Positions 26,482 to 35,800 of a stretch of DNA of 64,000 bases are shown piece by piece. The DNA comes from Pseudovibrio sp. Ad37. GTDB taxonomy: Bacteria > Pseudomonadota > Alphaproteobacteria > Rhizobiales > Stappiaceae. A model generated the notes under the pieces. That model saw only the letters and a list, made by a program, of their open reading frames with translations, was not told the DNA's origin and made no database searches. The stretch covers positions 38,206 through 102,205 of the forward strand of contig NZ_LMCF01000004.1 of the NCBI RefSeq assembly GCF_001623075.1, written 5' to 3'. Every line of letters starts with the position of its first letter. Within the stretch, counting starts at the first letter, position 1. Made by a program: the position numbers and the translations under genes.

Positions 26482-27042
26482 ATGCGCGGTTATTTTGCTA
26501 TTGGCTCTGAAGGGCTTTCCAAATCCATGAATGTTGGCACGCTGATGCGTACTGGTCATGCATTCGGAGCAAGTTACTTTTTTACAGTCGACGCGCACAT
26601 CAAAGGCCTTGGCAAAGCGATGAAGGCTGATACCTCCAAGAGCCCGGACCACCTGCCCTACTTCGCATGGAACTCGGTTGATGAGATGCAGTTCCCGCGT
26701 GGTTGTAAGATGGTGGGTGTTGAACTCACCGACGATGCAATCGAGCTTCCAAGCTTTGGGCATCCGTTGCAAGCAGCTTATATACTCGGGCCAGAACGTG
26801 GTTCTCTCTCGCAAGAAATGCAAGAACGCTGCGACTACATCGTCAAAATCCCAACCAAGTTCTGCTTGAATGTTGGTGTCGCTGCCGCGCTGGTTTTGTA
26901 TGACCGCTATATGGCACACGGAAAGTACGCTGAACGTTCTCTCACTGCAGGCGCCCCAAAAGATCCGTTACTGGAACATATTCACGGAGCTCCGATTTTC
27001 CGAAGCGGCCGAAAAGTTCCCGGCTTCGATAGCAACCCATGA
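26482..27042 (+). CDS. TrmH/SpoU-family RNA methyltransferase
   Basis: A 186-residue knotted SPOUT methyltransferase. Motif 1 is seen in SMNVGTLMRTGHAFGA, motif 2 in AAYILGPERGSLSQEM and motif 3 in CLNVGVAAALVLYDRY, the usual SAM-binding knot. It adds a 2'-O-methyl group to tRNA or rRNA; the short length without an N-terminal RNA-binding extension resembles TrmL-like or uncharacterised members, and the target is not readable. The gene stands alone, with a possible terminator after it. Confidence 0.9.
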   Translation: MRGYFAIGSEGLSKSMNVGTLMRTGHAFGASYFFTVDAHIKGLGKAMKADTSKSPDHLPYFAWNSVDEMQFPRGCKMVGVELTDDAIELPSFGHPLQAAYILGPERGSLSQEMQERCDYIVKIPTKFCLNVGVAAALVLYDRYMAHGKYAERSLTAGAPKDPLLEHIHGAPIFRSGRKVPGFDSNP

Positions 27043-27625
27043 GTGATTCGAAATACGGTTGCCATTTCTGATACATACTCTGAAACGGCAACCTTTATTT
27101 CTCACCATAGCAAATGCCTTGTATAAATTTTTAAGGTGTTTCCCTTTCCCACACCCAGTCTCTACCACATTACAAATTCGTAATTCTTTGAGGCTCCACA
27201 CTTCGCATTTTCTCTCAATCTGTGCACACTATGTGGAAAGGTGCCCATATTTTTTACTGGGTGAAATGCTGCCAATTAGTTTGAAAATAAGCCGGAAAAT
27301 CTGAGCTTTTAAAGGCGATTAGCCCTTATTTACTAGCGCGTTAAATACAATCGAAAATTAACTTGCATATCTACTGTCTTCGATCACTTAAAACAGAAAT
27401 TCATTAGTGGCTTTACGCTTGATATTATGGCTGTGCGTGCCACACTCCCGCCAGATTTCTGATGGCAGCATTCATAGAGCGGTTCAAAGGCAAATAATTT
27501 TTTGCCTCTGTAAAAACAGGGTATCAACCCTTTTGTAACCATCTTTAAAGTAACCCTAACATTAAGTTTTATGGGTTTTCGCACAGAATCTCAGATTTTG
27601 TCGTACGCAACGCGGTTTGGAGAAG
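27043..27625. other. intergenic region with a possible terminator
   Basis: About 580 nt of AT-rich DNA. GGTTGCC (27057-27063) pairs with GGCAACC (27087-27093), followed by TTTATTTCT, which could terminate the TrmH-type transcript. A minus-strand frame at 27384-27584 and others have no protein-like character. The promoter of the IalB gene must be in the second half. Confidence 0.45.
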
Positions 27626-28135
27626 ATGCAAGCACGTATCCTGATAACTGCCTTTATGGCTCTTGGTATCTCGGGCGCGACTGCAAATGCGCAGTCTCCT
27701 GCCCTCTTGAAAGAAAACAAGGATTGGGCAACTTACACCTTTAACACCCAGAGCGGTGGTAAGGTGTGTTATGCCATTTCCGCACCAACACAGTCACTGC
27801 CGACTGATAGAAACCATGGAGAAGTTTTCTTCTTCGTTTCTACCCGTCCAAGTGAAGGCGTTGCCAATGAACCAAGCTTTATAGTGGGTTATCCATTTAA
27901 AGAGGGTTCCTTGGTCACGACCAATGTTGATGGTCAGCAGTTCACCATGTTCACCAAAGGTGACGGCGCATGGGTTCAGAACGCTGCGGAAGAAAAGCGT
28001 TTGGTTGACGCAATGAAAGCAGGCAGTTCCATGTCTATTTCTGGTCAGTCCGCACGTGGCACCCAAACTTCCTACAAATTCTCTTTGAGCGGCATCACTG
28101 CTGCTGTCAGAGACGCATCCAGCGCCTGCCAATAA
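27626..28135 (+). CDS. invasion-associated locus B (IalB) family protein
   Basis: A 169-residue exported protein: signal peptide to about residue 24 (ISGATANAQS), then the IalB pattern DWATYTFNTQSGGKVCYAIS, FFVSTRPSEG, SFIVGYPFKEGS and the final SACQ, with two cysteines likely to form a disulfide. IalB was named in Bartonella invasion but the family is broad in alphaproteobacteria and its function is open. ATG 27626 follows GGAG; TTG 27617 is possible but poor. Single-gene unit. Confidence 0.88.
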   Translation: MQARILITAFMALGISGATANAQSPALLKENKDWATYTFNTQSGGKVCYAISAPTQSLPTDRNHGEVFFFVSTRPSEGVANEPSFIVGYPFKEGSLVTTNVDGQQFTMFTKGDGAWVQNAAEEKRLVDAMKAGSSMSISGQSARGTQTSYKFSLSGITAAVRDASSACQ

Positions 28136-28431
28136 GGTTCTGATGCCCGAAATTGTTTGAATTTACAGAGTTCTCTTGCCTGCGCCAGCTTGCCGCCACG
28201 CAATTTGAGATCTGGGATGTTCAAACTAAGCGATTTCGGCTATAAGCGTGCCGAATACGTAGGCGGTTGCTGCTGGCGACCGCCTCTCGCATTTTTAGCG
28301 GCGAGCAACGGGTACACATAACCTGTTATTTTTCCTGCTAGATCGTATTGCCGAAAAGTGAGGCACATTTTTCGGGTTTGAATACGCAAAGAACATAAGC
28401 TTAAAGCCAAGCATCTAAGAAAAACTGGTGA
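28136..28431. other. ialB-rlmN gap with hairpin
   Basis: Nearly 300 nt without a gene. AGGCGGT / ACCGCCT (about 28260-28287) forms a 7-bp stem followed after six bases by ATTTTT, a candidate terminator for the IalB gene although 120 nt downstream of its stop. Confidence 0.4.
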
Positions 28432-29694
28432 ATGACCATGGCGGTATCGTTAGACATCGCGCACAAATCCGCTGATCCGGCGGCAACCAGCGCAGCAAAC
28501 CCTTCTCCTGCAACCATTCCTGTGCAGGAAGAAAAGCCATCTCTGATCGGCTTAAACCGTGAAGAACTAGGCAATGCCCTTGCTGCAGTTGGAGTCCCTG
28601 AGCGCCAGATCCGCATGCGCGTCAACCAGCTGTGGCACTGGCTCTATGTCCGGGGCATTTCTGATTTCGGCAAAATGAGCAATGTCTCAAAAGACCTGCG
28701 CACTAAGCTGGAGTTTGCCTTTACCATTGCCCGTCCAGAGATCGTCACTGAACAGATCTCCGTTGACGGCACCCGTAAATGGCTGTTCCGCTTTCCATCA
28801 CGCGGCGCTGGCAAGCCAGTTGAAGTCGAAACCGTCTACATTCCGGAAGAAGATCGCGGTACACTCTGCATCTCCTCTCAGGTCGGCTGCACCCTTACCT
28901 GCACGTTCTGCCACACCGGCACACAGAAGATGGTTCGCAACCTGACAGCTGAAGAGATCCTTGCGCAGCTCATGCTCGCAAAAGATCGCCTCAACGACTT
29001 CCCGGATGCAGATGCACCGGAAGGTGGCTTGGATGCATCCACATCCAACCGTCGTCGCATCACCAATATCGTGATGATGGGCATGGGCGAACCGCTCTAT
29101 AATTTCGAAAACGTCAAGAAAGCGCTTTTGATCGCCTCTGATGGAGACGGCCTGTCCCTCTCCAAGCGCCGCATCACCCTGTCGACATCTGGTGTAACAC
29201 CAGAGATCGCACGAACAGGTGATGAAATCGGCTGCATGCTGGCAATCTCTCTGCACGCTGTGAATGACGAGCTGCGTAACACGCTGGTTCCGATCAACAA
29301 GAAGTACAATCTGGAAACGCTGCTTCAGGCATGTCGTGACTATCCAGGCCTGTCCAACGCAAAACGCATCACCTTCGAATACGTGATGCTGAAGGGCGTA
29401 AACGACAGCCTGGAAGATGCAAAGAAACTGGTTCAGTTGCTCAAAGGCATCCCGGCAAAGATCAACCTACTGCCATTCAACCCATGGCCGGGCTCTCCGT
29501 ATGAGTGCTCTGATTGGGAACAGATCGAAGAGTTCGCAGATGTTGTGAACCGTGCAGGCTATGCTTCGCCAATCCGCACACCACGCGGACGCGATATCTT
29601 TGCAGCCTGTGGTCAGCTGAAGTCAGCATCCGAGCGTCTCCGCAAATCTGAGCGTGAAGCGCTGGAGAAAGCACAGGCTCAAGGCGAAGCCTGA
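28432..29694 (+). CDS. rlmN: dual-specificity RNA (adenine-C2) methyltransferase RlmN
   Basis: A 420-residue radical-SAM enzyme. The iron-sulfur motif CTLTCTFC is at about residue 152, the catalytic cysteine lies in the C-terminal region (IFAACGQL), and [13 protein letters not shown] and [14 protein letters not shown] are typical. It methylates C2 of A2503 in 23S rRNA and A37 in some tRNAs. About 40 residues of Ala/Pro-rich extension precede the domain, common in alphaproteobacteria. It is followed by a strong terminator. Confidence 0.96.
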   Translation: MTMAVSLDIAHKSADPAATSAANPSPATIPVQEEKPSLIGLNREELGNALAAVGVPERQIRMRVNQLWHWLYVRGISDFGKMSNVSKDLRTKLEFAFTIARPEIVTEQISVDGTRKWLFRFPSRGAGKPVEVETVYIPEEDRGTLCISSQVGCTLTCTFCHTGTQKMVRNLTAEEILAQLMLAKDRLNDFPDADAPEGGLDASTSNRRRITNIVMMGMGEPLYNFENVKKALLIASDGDGLSLSKRRITLSTSGVTPEIARTGDEIGCMLAISLHAVNDELRNTLVPINKKYNLETLLQACRDYPGLSNAKRITFEYVMLKGVNDSLEDAKKLVQLLKGIPAKINLLPFNPWPGSPYECSDWEQIEEFADVVNRAGYASPIRTPRGRDIFAACGQLKSASERLRKSEREALEKAQAQGEA

Positions 29695-29716
29695 GCAAAA
29701 TAAAGCATGAATGCAA

Positions 29717-29755
29717 AAAGAAGGCCGGCGTTTGTCTGAAACGCCAGCCTTCTTT
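29717..29755 (+). terminator. rlmN terminator
   Basis: Long stem AAGAAGGC-CGGCGTTT / AAACGCC-AGCCTTCTT with a GTCTG loop, T-rich at the end. It overlaps the region where the next gene's frame opens, which argues for that gene starting later. Confidence 0.8.
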
Positions 29756-29807
29756 GTCTCATTCACGTCATATGCACGGAGTCCGGCTATCGTCCCATTC
29801 AGGACAG

Positions 29808-30950
29808 ATGAAGCAACTGGACATCAATGCAATGACCGAGAAAGCACATCCCTCTCAACAGCACGCCACAACCACTGGCATGAAAGGCAAGGGGTTTTAC
29901 AACAAAAACTCCACACCACAACAAGCCACAATTGCCTATGTGTATCCATGGCTGCATGAAGCCATGGCCAGCCTACCAATGCCAAACGATAGCTCTCTCC
30001 TGCGTTTTGTAGACTACGGATGTTCTGAGGGTGCAAACTCAATGCAGATCATGGCGCAGCTCACTGAAGCTGCCAGACAACGTGGGAGCAACTCGATCCA
30101 GACAATCCATAGTGACCTGCCCAGCAACGATTATTCCACCCTGCTTGATGCCATCAGCAACCGTGCCCAGCCGCCCTACACCGACCCAACTGTTTTCGGC
30201 AGTATTGTAGGTGGTTCCATGTTCAACCGGCTTTTGCCGCCCAACTCCACCCATCTCGCCACATCCTTCAACGCCACGGTGTTCCTCTCAGAGCGCCCAT
30301 TGGAACGTCTACCCGACTACGTTCTGCCAAACGGCCCGAGCCTCGCTACCGAGAAAGGCTCAGTTTCAGCACAGGATAAAGAAATCTTCGAGAAACAGGC
30401 TGCCTATGATCTGGAAACATTTTTGAAGGCACGGGCAAATGAGCTTAAGCCAGGCGGCAAACTCCTGCTGCAAACTGTCGGCAGAAATGAACATGTCTCA
30501 ACCGCAGACGGGATCGTGAACTTGTTCAATCTGTCTTTGCTTGATCATGTCGCCAACCACTCAATCTCTCAAGATGCCTACGAACGCTACTATCATCCTG
30601 TCTATATACGCAACTTGGAGCAGCTCACAGCCCCAGTAAATCCCGAGGGTGGCTCGCTATCTCACCTGTTCACGATAGACAAAGCAGAATGCTATGAAAC
30701 ACCTGTCTCATTTGTTGATCAGTACAAGCAAGACAACGACGCCTCAGCCTACGCCCAGCAAATGGTGAACTTCTACCGAGCCTTCACCGAAGCTCCACTA
30801 CAGGCCACTCTCTCAGGTACGCCAAATCTCAGCGAGCTCCTCGACAGCATCTATGCCCGAGGCGAAGAGCGCATCCGTGAGGCTCCACACCTCTACGACT
30901 TCCACTTCATCAGCGTAGCCATGCTGCTGACCAGAACAGAGAGCAGCTGA
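29808..30950 (+). CDS. SABATH-type SAM-dependent carboxyl methyltransferase
   Basis: A 380-residue protein with the layout of plant SABATH (salicylate/jasmonate/caffeine) methyltransferases. The N-terminal substrate helix is GKGFYNKNSTPQQA, followed by the SAM site FVDYGCSEGANSM, the IHSDLPSNDY acidic motif, then VGGSMFNRLLPPNSTHLATSFNATVFLSE, which matches the plant GSFY...SS.S..WLS block with Trp replaced by Phe, and a late FYRAFTEAP. These enzymes methylate small carboxylic acids. Start ATG 29808 follows AGGA; earlier frame overlaps the rlmN terminator. No neighbouring pathway gene tells the substrate. Confidence 0.82.
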   Translation: MKQLDINAMTEKAHPSQQHATTTGMKGKGFYNKNSTPQQATIAYVYPWLHEAMASLPMPNDSSLLRFVDYGCSEGANSMQIMAQLTEAARQRGSNSIQTIHSDLPSNDYSTLLDAISNRAQPPYTDPTVFGSIVGGSMFNRLLPPNSTHLATSFNATVFLSERPLERLPDYVLPNGPSLATEKGSVSAQDKEIFEKQAAYDLETFLKARANELKPGGKLLLQTVGRNEHVSTADGIVNLFNLSLLDHVANHSISQDAYERYYHPVYIRNLEQLTAPVNPEGGSLSHLFTIDKAECYETPVSFVDQYKQDNDASAYAQQMVNFYRAFTEAPLQATLSGTPNLSELLDSIYARGEERIREAPHLYDFHFISVAMLLTRTESS

Positions 30951-31056
30951 AACCTAATCGATTATGCGAGCCAGCGTGTTTTGTGCGATCATCACAAACT
31001 CTCGCCACAGTCATGATTGAAGCTTCTCAGAAGTTCATAGTCTATTGGTTTCAATC

Positions 31057-31572
31057 ATGTTTATCGCCCATTTGCCCGCCGGCTATCTGCTCGGAAAAGC
31101 AGCAACCAAACACTTCGATCAAAAATCTAGACAGCTCGTCATTTGGACCTCAATTGGCTGCGTCTTACCTGACGCTGACATGCTCTATTTCTATCTCATA
31201 GACAATCAGAGCACCCATCACCGGCACTATCTTACTCACTGGCCAATAACATGGATGATGCTTATTGCCCTGTCTGCCGTGCTTTTGCATCGGAACTTCC
31301 GTGTTGGTGTCATTCCGCTTGGCCTTGGTATGGGCGGCCTTTTACATATGGTCCTTGATAGTGTTGCGGCTCCCCTGTTCTGGCTTGCACCATTTTCCAA
31401 ACTTCAAGTTGAACTGGTCAAAATTCCAGCTATCTATGACAACTATATTTGGAGCTTCATATTGCACTGGACATTTGCATTTGAAATCCTCATTTGCTCA
31501 GTAGCTCTTGGTGTATTCTGGGCGAGCCGTTTTCCTAGACACCAGAGACAGATGCAAAGGACTGCACAATGA
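31057..31572 (+). CDS. membrane-bound DUF457/YdjM-type metal-dependent hydrolase
   Basis: A 171-residue membrane protein with about four hydrophobic segments. The pattern MFIAHLPAGYLLG, LPDADMLY, HHRHYLTHWP and GGLLHMVLDS carries conserved His and Asp residues in the arrangement of the YdjM/DUF457 family (predicted membrane metal-dependent hydrolases). Function unproven. It overlaps the next gene by 4 nt (ATGA), so the two are translationally coupled. Confidence 0.82.
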   Translation: MFIAHLPAGYLLGKAATKHFDQKSRQLVIWTSIGCVLPDADMLYFYLIDNQSTHHRHYLTHWPITWMMLIALSAVLLHRNFRVGVIPLGLGMGGLLHMVLDSVAAPLFWLAPFSKLQVELVKIPAIYDNYIWSFILHWTFAFEILICSVALGVFWASRFPRHQRQMQRTAQ

Positions 31573-32114
31573 TCGACGGAACCAAGCTCTTCATCCAGTT
31601 GCTCCGGATTGCTCTTGGTTTCTCACTCGCAATCATTGCGGCGGGCCTGTTTTTATCCTGGGGCTTTTTCAGAACTTTGAGTGTTCACGGTGGACCAGAG
31701 ACTGACATCATTCAGTTGCTCGTGATCACATGGAGTACCATCATCTCTGCAAGCGCGATTGGTGCTCTCTCCCTGATACCGAGCGGCTTCGCAATTGGCT
31801 TTGCAGAACTCATGAAATGGCGCGGCGTTATCTACCACGTATCCGCAGGTGGTATTATCGCGCTGGTACTTTGGGGCATTGGCGGAGCTCTTCCAGCCGA
31901 CCTGTTTTACGCATCCAACGAGGCTGGCAGTGTCATCGCCTATTCAACATCAGGAACCACAGTCCCAACACCCGCCTCCGAAGGCTTCCGCCCCGGCTCA
32001 TCCATCGCCGCCTCCGCCGGATTTATTGCAGGTTTCATCTACTGGATTATTGCTGGCAAAGGTTCAGGAGGATGGTGGATCGACAAGCCATCTTCCCCGA
32101 AGGGGTCTCGTTAG
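31569..32114 (+). CDS. hypothetical membrane protein
   Basis: A 181-residue protein with four to five hydrophobic segments (LRIALGFSLAIIAAGLFLSWGFF, LLVITWSTIISASAIGALSLI, VSAGGIIALVLWGIGGALP, SSIAASAGFIAGFIYWIIAG). No family recognised with certainty. Its ATG overlaps the stop of the DUF457-type gene by 4 nt, so they are made together. Confidence 0.72.
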   Translation: MIDGTKLFIQLLRIALGFSLAIIAAGLFLSWGFFRTLSVHGGPETDIIQLLVITWSTIISASAIGALSLIPSGFAIGFAELMKWRGVIYHVSAGGIIALVLWGIGGALPADLFYASNEAGSVIAYSTSGTTVPTPASEGFRPGSSIAASAGFIAGFIYWIIAGKGSGGWWIDKPSSPKGSR

Positions 32115-32297
32115 GGAATACACTTCTCGTTCTTACAGAGAGTTTCATCCATAGGCTAATACTCTGTAATATCTAGGTAATTTCTCAGATAGGAAGAACC
32201 CGATATAACGCTTGCAGATTGCAAATCAGAAGATATAAAAGCTACTTCTTCAATCAAGAATTTGCACCCGCACACCTGTGCAATTGAAAGGTGAATT

Positions 32298-32609
32298 ATG
32301 AACAAAGCAAATTACTTTATGCAGTTGAAAGCACTGAGAGATAACATCCCAGCTGAAAAACAGTCTGACTTTGACGTGATGTTTGCAGGCAGAGAAAAGA
32401 ACCCTGTTGTAGCACTCGTGCTTGGCCTGTTCCTTGGCAGCTTCGGCATTGACCGCTTCTATACCGGACAGATCGGCCTTGGAATCCTCAAGCTCATCAC
32501 ACTCGGTGCACTCGGCATCTGGACGTTGATCGACTGGTTCCTGATTATGGGTGCCGCGCGCAACAAAAACATTCAGATCGCAAATGAAACTGCGCTCTAC
32601 ATAAAGTAA
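32298..32609 (+). CDS. TM2-domain protein
   Basis: A 103-residue protein with a TM2 domain: two membrane segments (VALVLGLFLGSFGIDRFYTGQIGLGILKL and TLGALGIWTLIDWFLIM) linked by the conserved GIDRFY turn and the acidic D in the second helix. The role of bacterial TM2 proteins is unknown. Good AAGG ribosome site; followed by a strong terminator, so it is a single-gene unit. Confidence 0.9.
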   Translation: MNKANYFMQLKALRDNIPAEKQSDFDVMFAGREKNPVVALVLGLFLGSFGIDRFYTGQIGLGILKLITLGALGIWTLIDWFLIMGAARNKNIQIANETALYIK

Positions 32610-32615
32610 GAGACA

Positions 32616-32645
32616 AAAAGCCGAGGCAAATCACCTCGGCTTTTC
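32616..32645. terminator. bidirectional terminator
   Basis: Stem AAAAGCCGAGG / CCTCGGCTTTT with a 7-nt loop, then TTTC; lies between convergent TM2 and P-type ATPase genes. Confidence 0.85.
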
Positions 32646-32654
32646 TTTTGGCTA

Positions 32655-35114
32655 TTACGCTTTATCCTTCAGCAATCGCAGAGCATTGGTCACCACAATC
32701 AGCGTGGCTCCCACATCACCCAGAATCGCTGCCCAAAGACTGGCAAAGCCCATTGCGGTCAGCACCACCAGAATGCCCTTCACGATAAAAGCAAATGCAA
32801 TGTTCTGATGAATGATCTGGAGCGTCCGCTTGGAATGGTGAATCAGCCACGGCAAGCGGGAAAGGTCATCTTTCATCAACGCGATGTCAGCGGTTTCAAT
32901 GGCAGCATCAGAGCCAATCGCCCCCATCGCAACGCCAAAGCTGGCCCGCGCCATCGCAGGTGCATCATTCACACCATCGCCAATCATCGCAACTGTCTCA
33001 TACTCATGAGAGAGCTGCTCAACGGCTGCCACCTTATCTTCCGGCAGCAACTCGGCACGCACCTCATCAATCCCGACAGAAGACGCAACACGTTCGGCCG
33101 TCGCCTTATTATCACCGGTCAGCATCACCAGCTTCTCAACGCCAGCTTTATGCAGCTGGGAGACCAACTCTTCTGCCGTATCGCGAACGGTATCAGCCAG
33201 GGCAATCAACCCGCAAACGTGCGCATCAGTTCCAACTGCAACAACAGTCTTCCCTTCAGCTTCTAATTCACGCGCCTTCGCATCGGCTTCACCAATATCG
33301 AAGTCCTTTTCATTCAGGAAGCGACGAGATCCCAGCCAGTAGCTCTTACCGTTTCGCTGGCCTGAAAGACCGCGCCCCGGCAACAGCTCAACATTCTCAG
33401 CAGCCTGATACTCAACACCATCTTCCTTAGCACGTGTCAGGATCGCTTCTGCAAGTGGGTGAGAACTTCGAGCTTCCAAAGAAGCAGCACGTGTAAGAAG
33501 CTCTTCAACGCTATGACCAGACAACGGATAAACATCAGTCACAGTCGGCAGACCATTTGTAATAGTGCCAGTCTTGTCAAAGGCCAAAGCTTTTAACCGC
33601 GCAGGCAATTCAAGGAAAACACCGCCCTTAATCAGCACGCCATTGCGAGCTGCCGAGGTCAAGCCAGCCACGATGGAGACGGGCGTAGAGATAACCAGCG
33701 CACATGGGCAGGCAATAACCAGCAGCACAAGTGCACGGTAGAACCAATCCATCCATGCTGCACCAAACAGCAGAGGCGGAATCGTAGCGAGCAAAATCGC
33801 AAGAACCATCACCGCAGGCGTGTAAACGCGGGCAAACTTTTCAACCCATTGTTCTGCTGCAGCACGCCGGGCCTGCGCCTCACTCACCATGCGAATAATA
33901 CGGGCAAGCATGGTGTCATCAGCACCCTTGGTTGCTTCTACTTCAAAGCTGCCTTCCCCGTTGATAGTACCAGCATAAACATCATCACCCGCCTCTTTCA
34001 TCACGGGCACACTTTCACCCGTGATAGGAGCTTGATCGACACTGCCAACACCTTTGCGCACGACGCCATCAAGCGGAAAACGATCCCCACCCCGAACAAC
34101 AAAAGTCGCGCCAGGCTTCACACTGTTGGCAGGAACGTCTTCTTCACTTCCGTTAGGCTTAAGCAGGCGAACAACGGTTGGGACAATATCCATAAGCGCT
34201 GCAACAGCTTTACGCGCACGCCCAACACTCCAGCTTTCCAGATAAAGCGAGAGAGAAAACAGGAAGGCGACCGTCGCACCTTCAAACCACTCTCCAATGC
34301 CGATAGCACCTGCGACAGCAACCAGCATCAGCAGGTTCATATCAGGCCGCAACGTCTTGAGCGCATACCATCCCTTAGGCGCCACCAACCGCAATCCTGC
34401 GACGATGGCGAGCATGTACAGAACTTCTACCGGCCCGGACGGCACGGACTGGAAGACACTAAACACATCCGTAGAGTTGGTGCTAGAGAAAAACAAAACC
34501 GCCTGAACAACAAGCGCAATTGCCCAGAACAAGCCACTGGCAACTGTAAATGTACCAAGACGCCGATGCTGCTTTGCACGGGCATCCGCTGCTTCTTGTT
34601 CAATGAACAGAGCAGCCTTCATGCCTGTCGTATCAACCGCCTTGATGATCTCCTCATCCGCGATATCACGAGCAACGGGAGAGACAATCATCTTACCGTT
34701 CAAAACATCAAACGCCAGATACTCAGTATCTCCAACAACAGGTCCGACAACACGGCGCAGAATTCCCATCTCTTCCGCGCAGCACAGTCCCTCAACCCTG
34801 AAAGAGCGTGCACCCTTCCAATTGGTTACATCAGGAATTGCCGCTTCACTCTGGCTGGAGCCCCCACAACCTGTGTGGGCATGCAAATGTGTTTGCTCTT
34901 GGTCTTTCTTTGAACTGCAGCAGTCATCTTCGGAGCTGTCATGATCGGAGGAGCAACAAGAGGTCTCGCTTTTGTGCGTAGCTCTGTTACCTGAACAGCA
35001 AGAATCCGCGACCTCTTGAGGTGACTCCGCTTTGTTAGAACAGCAGCTTTTAGTGGCTTGATCTTCAATCTCATCCGGAGAGAGTTTCTTGCCTCGATCT
35101 TCCGCGTTGGACAT
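32655..35114 (-). CDS. Zn/Cd/Pb-translocating P1B-type ATPase with Cys-Cys-rich head
   Basis: An 819-residue P-type ATPase of the ZntA/CadA group. The cation site is CPCALVIS in the sixth membrane helix, the phosphorylation site DKTGT, the hinge GDGVNDAP and the TGES loop are all present. The head (residues 1-100) contains four Cys-Cys pairs (24-25, 39-40, 53-54, 65-66) spaced 12-15 residues apart among Ser/Asp/Glu, then a His-rich HLHAHTGCGG, and a GLCCAEE metal motif near 113. It exports divalent soft metals from the cytosol. The ATG at 35114 is preferred to 35126. No MerR or ArsR metal regulator is adjacent; a MarR gene lies 146 nt upstream on the same strand. Confidence 0.93.
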   Translation of the reverse strand: MSNAEDRGKKLSPDEIEDQATKSCCSNKAESPQEVADSCCSGNRATHKSETSCCSSDHDSSEDDCCSSKKDQEQTHLHAHTGCGGSSQSEAAIPDVTNWKGARSFRVEGLCCAEEMGILRRVVGPVVGDTEYLAFDVLNGKMIVSPVARDIADEEIIKAVDTTGMKAALFIEQEAADARAKQHRRLGTFTVASGLFWAIALVVQAVLFFSSTNSTDVFSVFQSVPSGPVEVLYMLAIVAGLRLVAPKGWYALKTLRPDMNLLMLVAVAGAIGIGEWFEGATVAFLFSLSLYLESWSVGRARKAVAALMDIVPTVVRLLKPNGSEEDVPANSVKPGATFVVRGGDRFPLDGVVRKGVGSVDQAPITGESVPVMKEAGDDVYAGTINGEGSFEVEATKGADDTMLARIIRMVSEAQARRAAAEQWVEKFARVYTPAVMVLAILLATIPPLLFGAAWMDWFYRALVLLVIACPCALVISTPVSIVAGLTSAARNGVLIKGGVFLELPARLKALAFDKTGTITNGLPTVTDVYPLSGHSVEELLTRAASLEARSSHPLAEAILTRAKEDGVEYQAAENVELLPGRGLSGQRNGKSYWLGSRRFLNEKDFDIGEADAKARELEAEGKTVVAVGTDAHVCGLIALADTVRDTAEELVSQLHKAGVEKLVMLTGDNKATAERVASSVGIDEVRAELLPEDKVAAVEQLSHEYETVAMIGDGVNDAPAMARASFGVAMGAIGSDAAIETADIALMKDDLSRLPWLIHHSKRTLQIIHQNIAFAFIVKGILVVLTAMGFASLWAAILGDVGATLIVVTNALRLLKDKA

Positions 35115-35259
35115 GATCCACTCCATGCAATTTCTTCATTGCAAGAGAAGATAAGACCTCTAGTCGCTGTAGCTTCAAGAGCAAAATGCAAATTCTATGA
35201 ATTTTCTTTTCGGAGGCCCCTGCTGTTTTGACAGAGAACGCTAGCATCAGGTTCAGATT

Positions 35260-35706
35260 TCACGACTTTCCGGATTTTACCTGAACGCTTTTGAGCATAC
35301 GCTCCAACATAGGGAACAACTGTTCCTTCTCAGCATCGGATAGATCCGACAGTAAGATTCCGTTCACGTGCCTGTACATATCAATAAGATGAGACAACCC
35401 CTGCCCTTTCTCTGTCAGGTGTATTTTCACGGATCGTTTGTCATCCTCAACAGCACTACGACTGACCAACCCTTTGCTTTCCATGCGATCCAGCAATCGA
35501 GAAAGCGCAGCCGCCTTCTTGCTCGAGTACTCCGACAGCTCCGAAACGCTCAATCCATCCTGCCGCCACAGCGCAGAAAGCACGACCCACTGCGCCAGCG
35601 AAATCTCATGCGGACGTAAGTAGTCCTCTGCGATGCTGCAAGCTGCTTCAGACAAGGTGTTGAGCAATCGGCCCATCGAAGGCAGGTATGAGATCTTCTC
35701 AGTCAT
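35260..35706 (-). CDS. MarR-family transcriptional regulator
   Basis: A 148-residue winged-helix protein: ISLAQWVVLSALWRQDGLSVSELSEYSSKKAAALSRLLDRMESKGLVSR holds the helix-turn-helix, followed by the wing VEDDKRSVKIHLTEKG. It is divergent from the cytochrome b561 gene, and a palindrome overlaps that promoter, so it probably represses b561 and itself. Its 3' end is 146 nt upstream of the metal ATPase gene, which it may also influence by read-through. Confidence 0.92.
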   Translation of the reverse strand: MTEKISYLPSMGRLLNTLSEAACSIAEDYLRPHEISLAQWVVLSALWRQDGLSVSELSEYSSKKAAALSRLLDRMESKGLVSRSAVEDDKRSVKIHLTEKGQGLSHLIDMYRHVNGILLSDLSDAEKEQLFPMLERMLKSVQVKSGKS

Positions 35707-35739
35707 CGGATTCCTGAATATTTTGACTTGATTATATTA

Positions 35740-35769
35740 TTGACATCTAATTTACATGTAAACTAAAAT
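35740..35769 (+). promoter_or_regulatory. cytochrome b561 promoter with MarR-type operator
   Basis: TTGACA (35740-35745) and TAAAAT (35764-35769) are spaced 18 bp. Between them lies the perfect palindrome TTTACATGTAAA (35751-35762). A repressor bound there would block RNA polymerase. The divergent MarR gene starts at 35706. Confidence 0.65.
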
Positions 35770-35800
35770 AACTATATTCCTATCGCCAAAGGTAAGCCCA

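Noticed and set aside
33849..34913. 354-residue plus-strand frame inside the P-type ATPase
   Set aside because: Antisense shadow of a well-supported gene; composition not protein-like.
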